NCBI RefSeq assembly: GCF_902833645.1
Contig: NZ_CADFGE010000002.1
Location: 65,158-129,157, forward strand
Origin: Paraburkholderia fungorum
GTDB taxonomy: Bacteria; Pseudomonadota; Gammaproteobacteria; Burkholderiales; Burkholderiaceae
DNA: 64,000 bases
Reading direction: 5' to 3'
Below the pieces are notes generated by a model. It had not been told where the DNA came from. It made no database searches and was given only the letters and a program-made list of their open reading frames with translations. This document shows, piece after piece, positions 9,387-19,074 of the stretch (position 1 is its first letter; the number at the start of each line of letters is the position of its first letter). Position numbers and translations under genes: made by a program.

Positions 9387-11450
9387 ATGCGTTACCCGAA
9401 CCTTTTCAAGCCTCTCACGCTGAACCAGCTGACCTTGCGCAACCGCATTGTCAGCACCGCGCACGCGGAGGTGTATGCGGAGCCGGGTGGTCTGCCCGGC
9501 GACCGTTATATCCGTTACTACGAAGAGAAGGCCAAGGGCGGCGTCGGCCTCGCCGTGTGCGGCGGCTCGAGTCCGGTGTCGATCGACAGCCCGCAAGGCT
9601 GGTGGAAGTCGGTGAATCTCTCGACCGACAAGATCGTCGATCCGCTCGCGCGGCTGGCCGAAGCGATGCACCGGCACGGCGCGAAGATCATGATCCAGGC
9701 GACGCATATGGGCCGCCGGTCGGCCTTTCACGGTGAGCACTGGCCGCATCTGATGTCGCCCTCCGGCGTGCGCGAGCCGGTGCACCGCGGCAACGCCAAG
9801 ATCATTGAAGTCGAAGAGATTCGCCGCATCATCTCGGACTTTGCCGCCGCCGCGAAGCGCGTGAAGGACGCGGGGATGGACGGCATCGAGATTTCGGCGG
9901 CCCACCAGCATCTGATCGATCAGTTCTGGAGTCCGCGCACGAATTTCCGCACCGACGAATGGGGCGGCTCGCTCGAGAACCGTCTGCGTTTCGGCACCGA
10001 AGTATTGAAGGCCGTGCGCGAAGCGGTAGGCGCCGATTTCTGCGTCGGTCTGCGCATGTGCGGCGACGAGTTCCATGAAGACGGTCTCGATCACGAACAA
10101 CTGAAAGAAATCGCTCAGGCGATGAGCGAAACCGGCCTGATCGATTACCTCGGTGTGATCGGTTCCGGCGCGGATACGCACAACACGCTGGCGAACTGCA
10201 TGCCGCCGATGGCGCTGCCGCCCGAACCGTTCGTGCATCTCGCGGCGGGGATCAAGTCGGTCGTGAAGCTGCCGGTGATGCACGCGCAAAGTATCCGCGA
10301 CGCGGGGCAGGCCGAGCGTCTGCTGGCGAGCGGCATGGTCGATCTGGTCGGCATGACGCGCGCGCAGATCGCCGATCCGCATATGGTCATCAAGATTCGC
10401 GATGGCCGCGAGGACGAAATCAAGCAATGCGTCGGCGCGAACTATTGCATCGACCGTCAGTACAACGGGCTCGATGTGCTGTGCGTGCAGAACGCGGCGA
10501 CCTCGCGCGAAGAAACCATGCCGCACGTGATCGCGAAGACGCGCGGTCCGAAGCGCAAGGTGGTCGTGGTCGGCGCGGGTCCGGCCGGACTGGAAGCGGC
10601 GCGCGTGGCGAAATCGCGCGGTCACGACGTGGTGCTGTTCGAGAAGAACGACTACGTGGGCGGCCAGATCATGCTGGCCGCGAAAGCGCCTCAACGCGAG
10701 CAGATGGCAGGCATTGTGCGCTGGTTCGATATGGAGACGAAGCGCCTCGGCGTCGATCGCCGCCTCGGGGTTGCCGCCGACGAAAAAACCATCATGGCCG
10801 AGAAACCGGACATCGTCGTGCTGGCCACGGGCGGCTCGTCGTTCACGTCGCAAGTCGCGGCGTGGGGTGTCGAAGAGGGGCTCGCGGTCAGTTCGTGGGA
10901 CGTGCTGTCGGGCAAGGTCGAGCCGGGCAAGAACGTGCTGGTGTATGACGGCGTCAGCACGCACGCCGGTGCGGGCGTGGCGGATTTCATGTCGAGCCGC
11001 GGCTCGAACGTCGAGATCGTGACGCCTGACGTGAAGGTTGCCGATGACGTCGGCGGCACCACGTTCCCGATCTTCTACCGACGCCTCTACGCGCAAGGCG
11101 TGATTCATACGCCGAACTACTGGCTCGACAAGGTCTACGAGGAAGACGGCAAGAAGATCGCCGTGATCCGCAACGAGTACACCGAAGAGCAGGAAGAGCG
11201 CGCGGTCGATCAGGTGGTGATCGAGAACGGCAGCACGCCGAACGACCAGCTCTACTGGGCGCTCAAGCCCGAATCGGTGAATCGCGGCCAGGTGGACGTG
11301 CACAAGCTCTTCGCTTCCGAGCCGCAACCGTCGCTCAGCGAAGAACTTGGCAACGGCCGCTTCCTGCTGTTCCGCGTCGGCGACTGCATTTCCATGCACA
11401 ACATTCACGGCGCGATCTACGACGCGCTGCGCCTTTGCAAGGATTTCTGA
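9387..11450 (+). CDS. dgcA: Dimethylglycine demethylation protein DgcA
   Basis: 687-residue flavoprotein of the trimethylamine dehydrogenase/old-yellow-enzyme type. The N-terminal TIM barrel binds FMN (MRYPNLFKPLTLNQLTLRNR start), a cysteine motif CVGANYCIDRQYNGLDVLC lies at 348-366, and a C-terminal Rossmann domain begins with VVVGAGPAGLEAA near 391. With DgcB it oxidatively demethylates dimethylglycine to sarcosine. The Fe-S motif has Cys348, Cys354 and Cys366, but the position of the second cysteine in the usual CxxCxxC reads Ala351, giving three instead of four cysteines. The gene is followed by dgcB after 2 bp. Assignment is strong from length, domains and context. Confidence 0.93.
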   Translation: MRYPNLFKPLTLNQLTLRNRIVSTAHAEVYAEPGGLPGDRYIRYYEEKAKGGVGLAVCGGSSPVSIDSPQGWWKSVNLSTDKIVDPLARLAEAMHRHGAKIMIQATHMGRRSAFHGEHWPHLMSPSGVREPVHRGNAKIIEVEEIRRIISDFAAAAKRVKDAGMDGIEISAAHQHLIDQFWSPRTNFRTDEWGGSLENRLRFGTEVLKAVREAVGADFCVGLRMCGDEFHEDGLDHEQLKEIAQAMSETGLIDYLGVIGSGADTHNTLANCMPPMALPPEPFVHLAAGIKSVVKLPVMHAQSIRDAGQAERLLASGMVDLVGMTRAQIADPHMVIKIRDGREDEIKQCVGANYCIDRQYNGLDVLCVQNAATSREETMPHVIAKTRGPKRKVVVVGAGPAGLEAARVAKSRGHDVVLFEKNDYVGGQIMLAAKAPQREQMAGIVRWFDMETKRLGVDRRLGVAADEKTIMAEKPDIVVLATGGSSFTSQVAAWGVEEGLAVSSWDVLSGKVEPGKNVLVYDGVSTHAGAGVADFMSSRGSNVEIVTPDVKVADDVGGTTFPIFYRRLYAQGVIHTPNYWLDKVYEEDGKKIAVIRNEYTEEQEERAVDQVVIENGSTPNDQLYWALKPESVNRGQVDVHKLFASEPQPSLSEELGNGRFLLFRVGDCISMHNIHGAIYDALRLCKDF

Positions 11451-11452
11451 CG

Positions 11453-13366
11453 ATGAGCCCCGTGTTTGTCATCACCGTCCTGTTGTGGTTGTCGGTGGCG
11501 GGTCTGGCGTTCGCGCTCGTCAAGCGCGCCGCGTACTGGCGCGAAGGCCGCGCCACGGCGGCGGGCGCGTACGGCTGGACCAATCTGCTGGCCATTCCGA
11601 AGCGTTACTTCGTCGATCTGCATCATGTGGTGGCGCGCGACCCGTACATCGCGAAGACCCACGTGGCGACCGCGGGCGGTGCGATCCTGGCGATGGCGCT
11701 GGTGTTCGTCAACTATGGTCTCGCGATCTATTCGCCGTGGCTCGACAAGCTGATCTTTCTGGCGGCGCTGGTGATGCTGGTCGGCGCAGTGTTCGTCTGG
11801 CGCCGGCGGCATGGTGCGAAGGCCGTGCCGGCAAGACTCTCGCGCGGACCGTGGGATCATCTGCCGCTGCTGCTCGGGTCGTTCGCGCTTGGTCTGGCGT
11901 TGTTTATCGCGCTGCCGGCCGCGGCGATGTCGGGGGCGCTTGCGATTATCGTCGCGCTGCTGATCGCGGTGGGCGCGTTCACGATGACCTTCGGCGCAGC
12001 GCGCGGCGGCCCGATGAAGCATGCGCTCGCCGGTCTGCTGCACCTCGCGTTTCACCCGCGTCAGGAGCGCTTTGCCGAGCGTAACGACAACGACCTCGTG
12101 CCGCCGACCGCATTGAAAGTGCCGCTGCTCGACGCGAAGGAATACGGCGTGGGCAAGCCGGTCGAATTCCGCTGGAACCAGTTGCTGAGCTTCGACGTCT
12201 GCGTGCAGTGCGGCAAGTGCGAAGCGGCATGCCCCGCGTTTGCCGCCGGGCAGCCGCTCAATCCGAAGAAGCTGATTCAGGATCTGGTCACGGGCATGGT
12301 CGGCGGCACGGACGAAGCCTACGCGGGCAGTCCGACCCCCGGCATTCCAGTGGGCAAACACGGCGGTGCGCCGGGCAAGCCGCTCGTATCGAGCCTGATC
12401 GAAGCGGATACCCTGTGGTCGTGCACCACCTGCCGTGCCTGCGTGCAGGAATGCCCGATGTTGATCGAGCACGTCGACGCGATTGTGGATATGCGCCGCA
12501 ACCAGACCTTGGTCGAAGGCAGCGTACCTGGCAAAGGCCCGATCACACTCGCGAATCTGCGCGAGACCGGGAGTTCGAACGGTTATGACATCGGTGCGCG
12601 TTACGACTGGGCCGTCGATCTGCAGGTACAGGTCGCGCAACCCGGGCGCCCGGTCGACGTGCTGCTGATCGCCGGCGAAGGTGCGTTCGACATGCGCTAT
12701 CAGCGCACGCTGCGCGCGCTGGTCAAGGTGCTGAATCGGGCGGGAATCGACTACGCGGTGCTCGGCGGCGTCGAAACCGATACCGGCGACACGGCCCGGC
12801 GTCTGGGCGATGAAGCCACCTTCCAGCAACTCGCAGCGAAGCTGATCGGCACGCTCTCGCAGTACGCATTCCGCAAGATCGTCACCGCCGATCCGCACGT
12901 GCTGCACAGCCTGCGTAACGAATATCGCGCACTCGGTGGTTTCTACGAGGTGCAGCACCATACCGCGTTGATCGAAGAACTGGTGGCGAGCGGCAAGCTG
13001 TCGCCGAAGGCGGTTGCCGCGTTCGCGGACCGCAAGATCACGTATCACGACCCGTGCTATCTGGGCCGTTATAACGGCGAGACCGAAGCGCCGCGCCGGC
13101 TGCTGAAGAGCATCGGCATCAAGGTGGTCGAAATGGAACGCAACGGCTTGCGCGGGCGGTGCTGCGGAGGTGGCGGCGGTGCGCCGTTGACCGACATCCC
13201 CGGCAAGAAACGCATTCCGGACATCCGTATCGACGACGCCCGCACGGTAGGCGCCGAGATCGTTGCGGTGGGCTGCCCGAATTGCACGGCGATGCTCGAA
13301 GGCGTGGTCGGCCCCCGTCCGGAAGTGCTGGACGTCGCCGAACTGGTTGCGGCAGCGCTGGAGTAA
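11453..13366 (+). CDS. dgcB: Dimethylglycine demethylation Fe-S membrane protein DgcB
   Basis: 637-residue electron-transfer protein. It begins with a membrane region of about five hydrophobic segments (residues 4-25, 70-95, 98-117, 137-158, 160-180). Two 4Fe-4S clusters follow: Cys250-253-256-260 and Cys324-327-330-334. The C-terminal part has cysteine-rich CCG motifs, including Cys570-Cys571 (CCGGGGGAP). This is the glycolate oxidase iron-sulfur/heterodisulfide reductase-like architecture of DgcB. The start ATG 11453 comes 2 bp after dgcA stops. It probably passes electrons from DgcA towards the quinone pool or the adjacent electron-transfer flavoprotein. Confidence 0.92.
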   Translation: MSPVFVITVLLWLSVAGLAFALVKRAAYWREGRATAAGAYGWTNLLAIPKRYFVDLHHVVARDPYIAKTHVATAGGAILAMALVFVNYGLAIYSPWLDKLIFLAALVMLVGAVFVWRRRHGAKAVPARLSRGPWDHLPLLLGSFALGLALFIALPAAAMSGALAIIVALLIAVGAFTMTFGAARGGPMKHALAGLLHLAFHPRQERFAERNDNDLVPPTALKVPLLDAKEYGVGKPVEFRWNQLLSFDVCVQCGKCEAACPAFAAGQPLNPKKLIQDLVTGMVGGTDEAYAGSPTPGIPVGKHGGAPGKPLVSSLIEADTLWSCTTCRACVQECPMLIEHVDAIVDMRRNQTLVEGSVPGKGPITLANLRETGSSNGYDIGARYDWAVDLQVQVAQPGRPVDVLLIAGEGAFDMRYQRTLRALVKVLNRAGIDYAVLGGVETDTGDTARRLGDEATFQQLAAKLIGTLSQYAFRKIVTADPHVLHSLRNEYRALGGFYEVQHHTALIEELVASGKLSPKAVAAFADRKITYHDPCYLGRYNGETEAPRRLLKSIGIKVVEMERNGLRGRCCGGGGGAPLTDIPGKKRIPDIRIDDARTVGAEIVAVGCPNCTAMLEGVVGPRPEVLDVAELVAAALE

Positions 13367-13370
13367 CGCC

Positions 13371-14549
13371 ATGAACATGCTCAAACGAATCGACCCGCGC
13401 CGGCCGTTCACGATCACAGCCGACGGACTCAGGCGCATTACGCTCGGCATGACGGGCGTCGCCGGCGCGACGGAATTCGCGGTGCATGGCGCCTCGGGGC
13501 CGGCGCATCGCGAGCATGCGAAGCCGCGCCGCACAACCGCGGCAGCGCAGCGCGTGCTGCTGGTGGCCGCGCACGCGGATCGCGGCGCGCTGGACGATCA
13601 CGCGCGCCAGGCTCTCGCCGCGGCCGCGTTGATCGCGAACCCAACGACCGAAGTCGTACTGCTCGTATTCGGCGAATTCGCGGGCGATGCCGCCGCGCTC
13701 GGTGCCGACAAGCTGATCGAACTACCCATGTTCGACCGTCGTGTCTTTGCGCCTCTGGACGAACTGAACGCACTGGCCGCGTGCGTCGCGGCCTATGCGC
13801 CAGCGCACATTTTCCTGCCCGACAACGTCACCGGCGACGGCGATCTCGGCCGCCGCTATGCGGCAGCCGCGAACGCGAGCGTCGCGACGCACGTGGTTGA
13901 AATCGATGCCGCACATGTCGCGTCTTATATTCAGACGAATACGGCGTTCGCCGTGCGTGCGTTGCCCGAGGTCGTGCTGCTCGCGCCGAATGCGGTCGAT
14001 CCGAAGTTGCCGTTCGTCGGCGCGGGCGAGCGGGTGGTGTGGCGTTTCGATGGCGAAGCGGCTTCCTCGAAAGGCATCGTGCGCGATCTCGGCATCGAGG
14101 AGATGGACGCGGCGCAGCTCGCGCTCGAGGAAGCGGATTTCATCGTCTCGGCAGGCAATGGGGTTAGCGATGTGCCGGCCTTCGAACGTCTGGCGGCTAC
14201 GTTAGGCGCCGCGATTGGCGCAAGCCGCGTTGCCGTGGACGACGGCAAGTTCAGCCGCGACAAGCAGATCGGCGCGACCGGCAAGACCGTCGAGGCGAGC
14301 GTCTATATCGCGTTCGGTATTTCCGGCGCGGTGCAGCATCTGCAGGGCATCAAGGATTGCCGGCATGTGATCGCCGTGAATCTCGACGCCAGTGCGCCGA
14401 TCGCCAAACGCGCGAATCTGACCGTTATCGGCGACGCGGGAGAAATCATCGCGGCGCTGAATGAAGCCGCGGCGGCTGCGCGTAGCGCACGCGGCACCGG
14501 TGCGGCGATATTGAATTCACCGGCTGTTGCGGAAGGAGCACTGGCATGA
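13371..14549 (+). CDS. etfA: Electron transfer flavoprotein alpha subunit
   Basis: 392-residue ETF alpha-type subunit. The C-terminal FAD-binding signature GATGKTVEASVYIAFGISGA, followed by HLQGIKDCRHVIAVNLDASAPI, is typical. The N-terminal ~60 residues (FTITADGLRRITLGMTG) are an extension seen in the dgc-associated copies. The chosen ATG at 13371 lies 4 bp after dgcB and has clear translational coupling; the longer frame upstream overlaps dgcB out of frame. With EtfB it should carry electrons from the demethylation flavoenzymes. This is probably a pathway-specific pair, distinct from a housekeeping ETF. Confidence 0.92.
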   Translation: MNMLKRIDPRRPFTITADGLRRITLGMTGVAGATEFAVHGASGPAHREHAKPRRTTAAAQRVLLVAAHADRGALDDHARQALAAAALIANPTTEVVLLVFGEFAGDAAALGADKLIELPMFDRRVFAPLDELNALAACVAAYAPAHIFLPDNVTGDGDLGRRYAAAANASVATHVVEIDAAHVASYIQTNTAFAVRALPEVVLLAPNAVDPKLPFVGAGERVVWRFDGEAASSKGIVRDLGIEEMDAAQLALEEADFIVSAGNGVSDVPAFERLAATLGAAIGASRVAVDDGKFSRDKQIGATGKTVEASVYIAFGISGAVQHLQGIKDCRHVIAVNLDASAPIAKRANLTVIGDAGEIIAALNEAAAAARSARGTGAAILNSPAVAEGALA

Positions 14550-15337
14550 AGATCGCCGTACTGGTTTCGGTGGGGCGGCACCCGGTCAGCGGCACTGCGC
14601 GTTACAGCCGTAACGACGCCGCCGCGCTGACAATGGCGCTTTCGCTCGCCAGAACACACGGCGCGACGCTCGACATACTGCATGCGGGCGATGCGTCCAA
14701 TCCGGCGTTGAAGGAATACCTCGCGCTGGGCGCCCATGCGGTCGAAGTGCTCGAAGTGCCTGCTTCTGCCGGACTGCCAGGCGATGCGGCAGCGCCGCTC
14801 GCCGCGCGGCTGCGCGGTTACGACCTGGTGTTGACCGGCACTCGTGCCGAAGGCGCATTCGACAGCGGCATGCTGCCGTATCGCGTCGCCAGTGCGCTGG
14901 AGATGCCCCTGGTCGGTGCCGCCGTCGATCTGACACTGCGCGACGGTTGCGCGGAAGTCCGGCAATTCATGCCGAAAGGTCTGCGCCGGCGCGTCGAAGT
15001 GCGGCTGCCGGCTTTGATCGCGGTGCACCCGATGGCCAACGCGGCGCCGACCTACGCCTATGCGAGGTTGCGCGAAGGCACCATCCGTCCGGTCGTGGAG
15101 AAAACACCGGCAAGCCCGGACACTGCCAATGCCGACGCTCTCGCCTGGACGACCCGTCCCGCGACCGCCAAACCGGTGCGCCTCGCCGCCGCCGAGAAGC
15201 GCTCGGGCCATGCCCGCATGCTCTCGGCGACGACCACGGAGAGCCGTGGCGGCAGCGTCGTAATTGAAGGGAGTTGCGTCGAAAAAGCACAAGTGATCCT
15301 TGCGTATTTGCGCGAGCATCAACTCGTGGATTACTGA
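14546..15337 (+). CDS. etfB: Electron transfer flavoprotein beta subunit
   Basis: 263-residue ETF beta-type subunit starting MKIAVLVSVGRHPVSG, with the ordered pattern YSRNDAAALTMAL and GTRAEGAFDSGMLPYRVASALEMPLVG typical of the AMP-binding beta chain. It overlaps the end of etfA by 4 bp (ATGA), indicating coupled translation and a 1:1 complex. It sits between dgcAB and gbcAB, consistent with ETF serving the dimethylglycine branch. The C-terminal tail after about residue 185 is more divergent than in housekeeping EtfB. Confidence 0.9.
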   Translation: MKIAVLVSVGRHPVSGTARYSRNDAAALTMALSLARTHGATLDILHAGDASNPALKEYLALGAHAVEVLEVPASAGLPGDAAAPLAARLRGYDLVLTGTRAEGAFDSGMLPYRVASALEMPLVGAAVDLTLRDGCAEVRQFMPKGLRRRVEVRLPALIAVHPMANAAPTYAYARLREGTIRPVVEKTPASPDTANADALAWTTRPATAKPVRLAAAEKRSGHARMLSATTTESRGGSVVIEGSCVEKAQVILAYLREHQLVDY

Positions 15338-15410
15338 TTTCCGGTTCGGGCGAGCATGCGACCAGGAGGGCCTGGCGCGGCGCCAGACGTGACATGCAAC
15401 GGAGCACACA

Positions 15411-16721
15411 ATGAAAGTTTCGGCAGACGTTCGCGCAATGATCGAACGCCGCAAGAGGAATCACACGCTGGAAGCGCCGTTCTATACGGGCGAGGAAATT
15501 TTCGCGCTCGACATGGAGGCGATTTTCCGCAAGCACTGGATCCAGGTCGCGGTGGAACCGGACGTACCGGAACCGGGCGACTACATCACAGTGGAAATCG
15601 GCAGCGACTCGATTCTGATCGTGCGCGACGACGACATGCAGGTGCGGGCGTTCCATAACGTCTGCCGCCATCGCGGCGCACGTCTGTGCAATACGGATAA
15701 AGGCTCGCTCGGCAATATCGTCTGCCCGTATCACAGCTGGACCTACAACCTGAACGGCGATCTGATGTTCGCCGAGCATATGGGCGATCAGTTCGATCGT
15801 TGCAAGCACAGCCTGAAAGCGGTGCATGTCGAGAACCTGGCCGGGCTCATCTTCATTTGTCTCGCGGACGAGCCGCCCGCCGACTTCGCCGTAATGCGCG
15901 CCGCAATGGAACCGTACCTGTTGCCGCACGATCTGGCCGGCTGCAAGGTCGCGGCATCGATCGACATCATCGAAGAGGGTAACTGGAAGCTCACGATGGA
16001 GAACAACCGCGAGTGCTACCACTGCGTCGCGAATCATCCGGAGCTGACGATTTCGCTTTACGAATACGGTTTCGGCTATCAACGCACGCCCGCCAACGAA
16101 GAAGGCATGGCCGCGTTCGAAGCCACCGTGGCGCGCCGTACCGCGCAGTGGGAGGCGATGAAGCTGCCGTCGGCGGAGATCGACCGGCTGGCGGATCTGG
16201 TGACGGGTTTCCGCACGCAACGCCTGCCGCTCGATCGCGACGGCGAGTCGCAGACGATGGACGCGAAGGTGGCGTCGAAGAAACTGCTCGGCGGTTTTGA
16301 GCAGGCCGATCTCGGTGGTCTCTCGTTCTGGACGCAGCCCAATTCGTGGCATCACTTCATGAGCGACCATATCGTCAGCTTCTCGGTGATTCCGCTGTCG
16401 GCGGGTAAAACGCTCGTGCGTACCAAGTGGCTCGTCCACAAGGATGCGCGCGAAGGCATCGATTACGACGTGAACAATCTGACGGCCGTGTGGCGCGCCA
16501 CCAATGACCAGGACCGTGCGCTCGTGGAGTACTCGCAACGCGGTGCGACCAGCAGCGCCTACGAACCGGGCCCGTATTCGCCTTTCACCGAAGGCCTCGT
16601 CGAGAAATTCTGCGAGTGGTATATCGGCCGCATTGCGGAGTACAGCAATGCACCCCAAACCCATGATGCCGGCGATGCGCCGGTTTCGCACGGCGAAAAA
16701 GTCGTGTCTTTTATGCGCTGA
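15411..16721 (+). CDS. gbcA: Glycine betaine demethylase, oxygenase subunit GbcA
   Basis: 436-residue Rieske non-heme iron oxygenase that, with GbcB, demethylates glycine betaine to dimethylglycine and formaldehyde. Rieske ligands are Cys85-x-His87 and Cys105-x2-His108 (CRHRG...CPYHSW). The mononuclear iron site includes His204 and His209 in NWKLTMENNRECYHCVANHP. Length and motifs match the Pseudomonas protein. It begins 73 bp after etfB; that gap holds a small stem-loop (CTGGCG/CGCCAG, 15372-15386). gbcB follows 33 bp downstream. Expression is expected to depend on the GbdR-like activator. Confidence 0.95.
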   Translation: MKVSADVRAMIERRKRNHTLEAPFYTGEEIFALDMEAIFRKHWIQVAVEPDVPEPGDYITVEIGSDSILIVRDDDMQVRAFHNVCRHRGARLCNTDKGSLGNIVCPYHSWTYNLNGDLMFAEHMGDQFDRCKHSLKAVHVENLAGLIFICLADEPPADFAVMRAAMEPYLLPHDLAGCKVAASIDIIEEGNWKLTMENNRECYHCVANHPELTISLYEYGFGYQRTPANEEGMAAFEATVARRTAQWEAMKLPSAEIDRLADLVTGFRTQRLPLDRDGESQTMDAKVASKKLLGGFEQADLGGLSFWTQPNSWHHFMSDHIVSFSVIPLSAGKTLVRTKWLVHKDAREGIDYDVNNLTAVWRATNDQDRALVEYSQRGATSSAYEPGPYSPFTEGLVEKFCEWYIGRIAEYSNAPQTHDAGDAPVSHGEKVVSFMR

Positions 16722-16754
16722 GCGCGATACCGCAACCAGGAGCGGGAGAAAACA

Positions 16755-18014
16755 ATGATGCGCGATCAGGCGACGCTTCAGCTCAGTCCCGAGCTGGTTG
16801 CGAATCGTGAGCTTGCAGGCAGCGGGACGTCAAGCCGCGTGACGCAGCCGCGGTTCTGGGAGACCTTGCCGGCGCGTTGGAACAGCGATACCGACGACAC
16901 GCTGGTGTGTTGCCTCGTCCGCCAGGAAACGCACGACGTCAAGAGCTTTTTCTTTCGTGCACCGTCCGAACGCGCGTTTGTGTTCGAACCGGGGCAGTTC
17001 ATTACGCTGGAACTCGAGATCGACGGCGAGGCGGTGAATCGCTGCTATACGATTTCGTCGCCGCCCACCCGTCCGCACACTATTTCCATCACCGTGAAGC
17101 GGGTGCCGGGCGGCAAGGTGTCGAACTGGCTGCACGACAATCTGCATGCGGGCATGCAGGTTCGCGTGCTGGGGCCGTCCGGCGAGTTCACCTGTGCCCG
17201 GCATCCGGCGCGTAAGTTTCTGTTTCTGTCGGCGGGATCGGGCGTGACGCCGCTGATGTCGATGAGCCGCGCGCATCATGAACTCGGCGAAGATAGCGAC
17301 ATCGTGTTCGTGCACAGCGCCCGGACCCCGGACGACATCATCTTTGCGCGCGAGCTCGATCTGATTGCGTCGAATCAGGCCAATTTTCGCACCGCCTTCG
17401 TCTGTGAACGGCTTGGCGCGAGGACCAATTGGCCAGGCATCACCGGCTTTCTGAGCTTGCCCTTGCTTAAACTCATTGCGCCGGATTTTCTGGAACGCGA
17501 GATTTTTACCTGTGGTCCCGCGCCTTATATGCAGGCCGTCCGGAACCTGCTCGCCGAAGGCGGTTTCGACCGCAGCCATTATCACGAGGAAAGCTTCTCG
17601 TTTGAGACGATCAGCGAGGTGGCCGCGCAACTGACAACCGCGCATGTCGCGGATGCGTTACAGGCACCGACAGTCGCCGCTGAGCGTTTTACCGAAACAC
17701 GTGAACAGGCGGCCGGATTCACGCCGGCAGAAATACCGCTCGAGACGGAAACGAAATTCAAGGTGAGCTTCGTCAAAAGCAACCGCGAGATCGAATGCGG
17801 CAGCGGGCAGCATGTACTGGATGCGGCAAAAAAGGCGGGCGTGCGGCTCGCAGCTTCGTGCACGCAAGGCATGTGCGGCACCTGCAAGGTCAAGCTGGTG
17901 TCGGGCGAAGTCGCCATGAAACACGCGGGCGGCATTCGTCAGCGCGAAATCGATCAGGGCATGGTGCTGCTGTGTTGCAGCAAACCACTGAGCGATCTGG
18001 TTGTCGATAAGTAA
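16755..18014 (+). CDS. gbcB: Glycine betaine demethylase, reductase subunit GbcB
   Basis: 419-residue reductase passing electrons from NAD(P)H through FAD and a 2Fe-2S centre to GbcA. The order is FAD domain (RCYTISSPP near residue 96, FLSAGSGVTPLMSM near 158), NAD domain (FTCGPAPYMQAV near 252), and a C-terminal plant-type ferredoxin domain with CTQGMCGTC and a final Cys-Cys pair in MVLLCCSKP. The N-terminal ~45 residues are an extension without recognised motif. It follows gbcA by 33 bp and ends the enzymatic part of the operon. Confidence 0.94.
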   Translation: MMRDQATLQLSPELVANRELAGSGTSSRVTQPRFWETLPARWNSDTDDTLVCCLVRQETHDVKSFFFRAPSERAFVFEPGQFITLELEIDGEAVNRCYTISSPPTRPHTISITVKRVPGGKVSNWLHDNLHAGMQVRVLGPSGEFTCARHPARKFLFLSAGSGVTPLMSMSRAHHELGEDSDIVFVHSARTPDDIIFARELDLIASNQANFRTAFVCERLGARTNWPGITGFLSLPLLKLIAPDFLEREIFTCGPAPYMQAVRNLLAEGGFDRSHYHEESFSFETISEVAAQLTTAHVADALQAPTVAAERFTETREQAAGFTPAEIPLETETKFKVSFVKSNREIECGSGQHVLDAAKKAGVRLAASCTQGMCGTCKVKLVSGEVAMKHAGGIRQREIDQGMVLLCCSKPLSDLVVDK

Positions 18015-18157
18015 GACGAGAGCAGGCCCCGGGCCCCCGCCCAAGGTCGCCTGCGGACAACTGGATGTCGGAAAACGACGCTACCTGGCAATTCTGGCTG
18101 GGGATTCTAAATGCTCAATGGGTACAGGTTGTTTGGACGGCAAACGGGAGAAGGGCG

Positions 18158-19015
18158 ATGAGACTGGTCAGAAAGATATTGATGTTGAGCGTGTTGAGCG
18201 CGGCGCTGGCGGCAAGCAGCGTAAGCGTGTCGGCCGATACCAAGCCGACCATCAAGATCGGTTACGTGGAGGGTTGGGACGACAGCGTAGCAACCTCGAA
18301 CGTGGCCGCGCGCGTGATCGAAAAGCGCCTTGGCTATCAGGTGCAGCTCGTGCCGGTCGCGGCCGGTGTGATGTGGCAAGGTGTGGCGCGCGGCGACCTC
18401 GACGCGACGCTGTCCGCATGGTTGCCGGTCACGCATGGCGCGTACTGGAACAACTTCAAGGATAAGGTCGTCGACCTCGGCGCCAACTTCAACGATGCGA
18501 AGATCGGCCTGATCGTGCCGGAGAACGCCGACGTGAAGAGCGTGGGGGATCTCGAAGCGAAGAAGGCGGAATTCGGCTCGCGTATCGTCGGCATCGATGC
18601 CGGCGCGGGCGTGATGCAGAAAACCAGTGAAGCCATCAAGGCGTACGGGCTCGACTATCAATTGATGCCGAGTTCCGGCAGTGCGATGACTGCGGAGCTG
18701 GCTCGTTCGGAGGCGGCGAGCAAGCCGATCATCGTAACAGGGTGGAAGCCGCACTGGATGTTCGCCAAGTACAAGCTCAAATTCCTCGACGATCCGAAGA
18801 AGGTGTTCGGCGAAGCGGAGCATGTGGATAGCGTCGTCAATCCTCAACTGGAGACGAAGGCGCCTACGGTTGTCGCGTTCCTCAAGAAGTTTCAATGGAA
18901 ACCGGGCGAGATCGACAGCGTGATGCTTGCCGCGCAAAACGGCGAGAAACCGACAGCCGCCGCCGATGCCTGGATCAGCGCGCATGGGGATCGTGTGGAT
19001 AGCTGGCTGAAGTGA
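18158..19015 (+). CDS. Glycine betaine-type ABC substrate-binding protein, orphan
   Basis: 285-residue periplasmic binding protein of the OpuAC/ProX-like class. A Sec signal peptide (MRLVRKILMLSVLSAALAAS, cleavage near VSA-DT) precedes a mature part beginning IKIGYVEGWDDS. Tryptophan- and tyrosine-rich stretches (GVMWQG, AWLPVTHGAYW, TGWKPHWMF) suit an aromatic box for a quaternary ammonium group. No permease or ATPase is adjacent, as with the orphan Cbc-type binding proteins of pseudomonads that share one core transporter. The ATG at 18158 with a purine-rich aagggcg upstream is preferred over a longer frame because it gives a clean signal peptide. Betaine or a related compound is the likely ligand. 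Confidence 0.85.
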   Translation: MRLVRKILMLSVLSAALAASSVSVSADTKPTIKIGYVEGWDDSVATSNVAARVIEKRLGYQVQLVPVAAGVMWQGVARGDLDATLSAWLPVTHGAYWNNFKDKVVDLGANFNDAKIGLIVPENADVKSVGDLEAKKAEFGSRIVGIDAGAGVMQKTSEAIKAYGLDYQLMPSSGSAMTAELARSEAASKPIIVTGWKPHWMFAKYKLKFLDDPKKVFGEAEHVDSVVNPQLETKAPTVVAFLKKFQWKPGEIDSVMLAAQNGEKPTAAADAWISAHGDRVDSWLK

Positions 19016-19037
19016 TTTCGTGCTTTGTATGAAAGAG

Positions 19038-19067
19038 ACGCCGCTCACATCGAGCGGCGTTTTTTTT
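19038..19067 (+). terminator. Intrinsic terminator after betaine-binding protein
   Basis: Perfect 9-bp stem ACGCCGCTC/GAGCGGCGT with a 5-base loop, followed by a run of eight T (the last base of the stem included). It ends the rightward glyA-gbcB transcript. Confidence 0.9.
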
Positions 19068-19074
19068 CGTCAAG

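Noticed and set aside
6394..13534. Three very long open frames (700-830 codons) on the strand opposite glyA to dgcB
   Set aside because: They mirror real genes in high-GC DNA, have histidine/arginine-rich composition, no known domains, and cover well-supported plus-strand genes with clear motifs.
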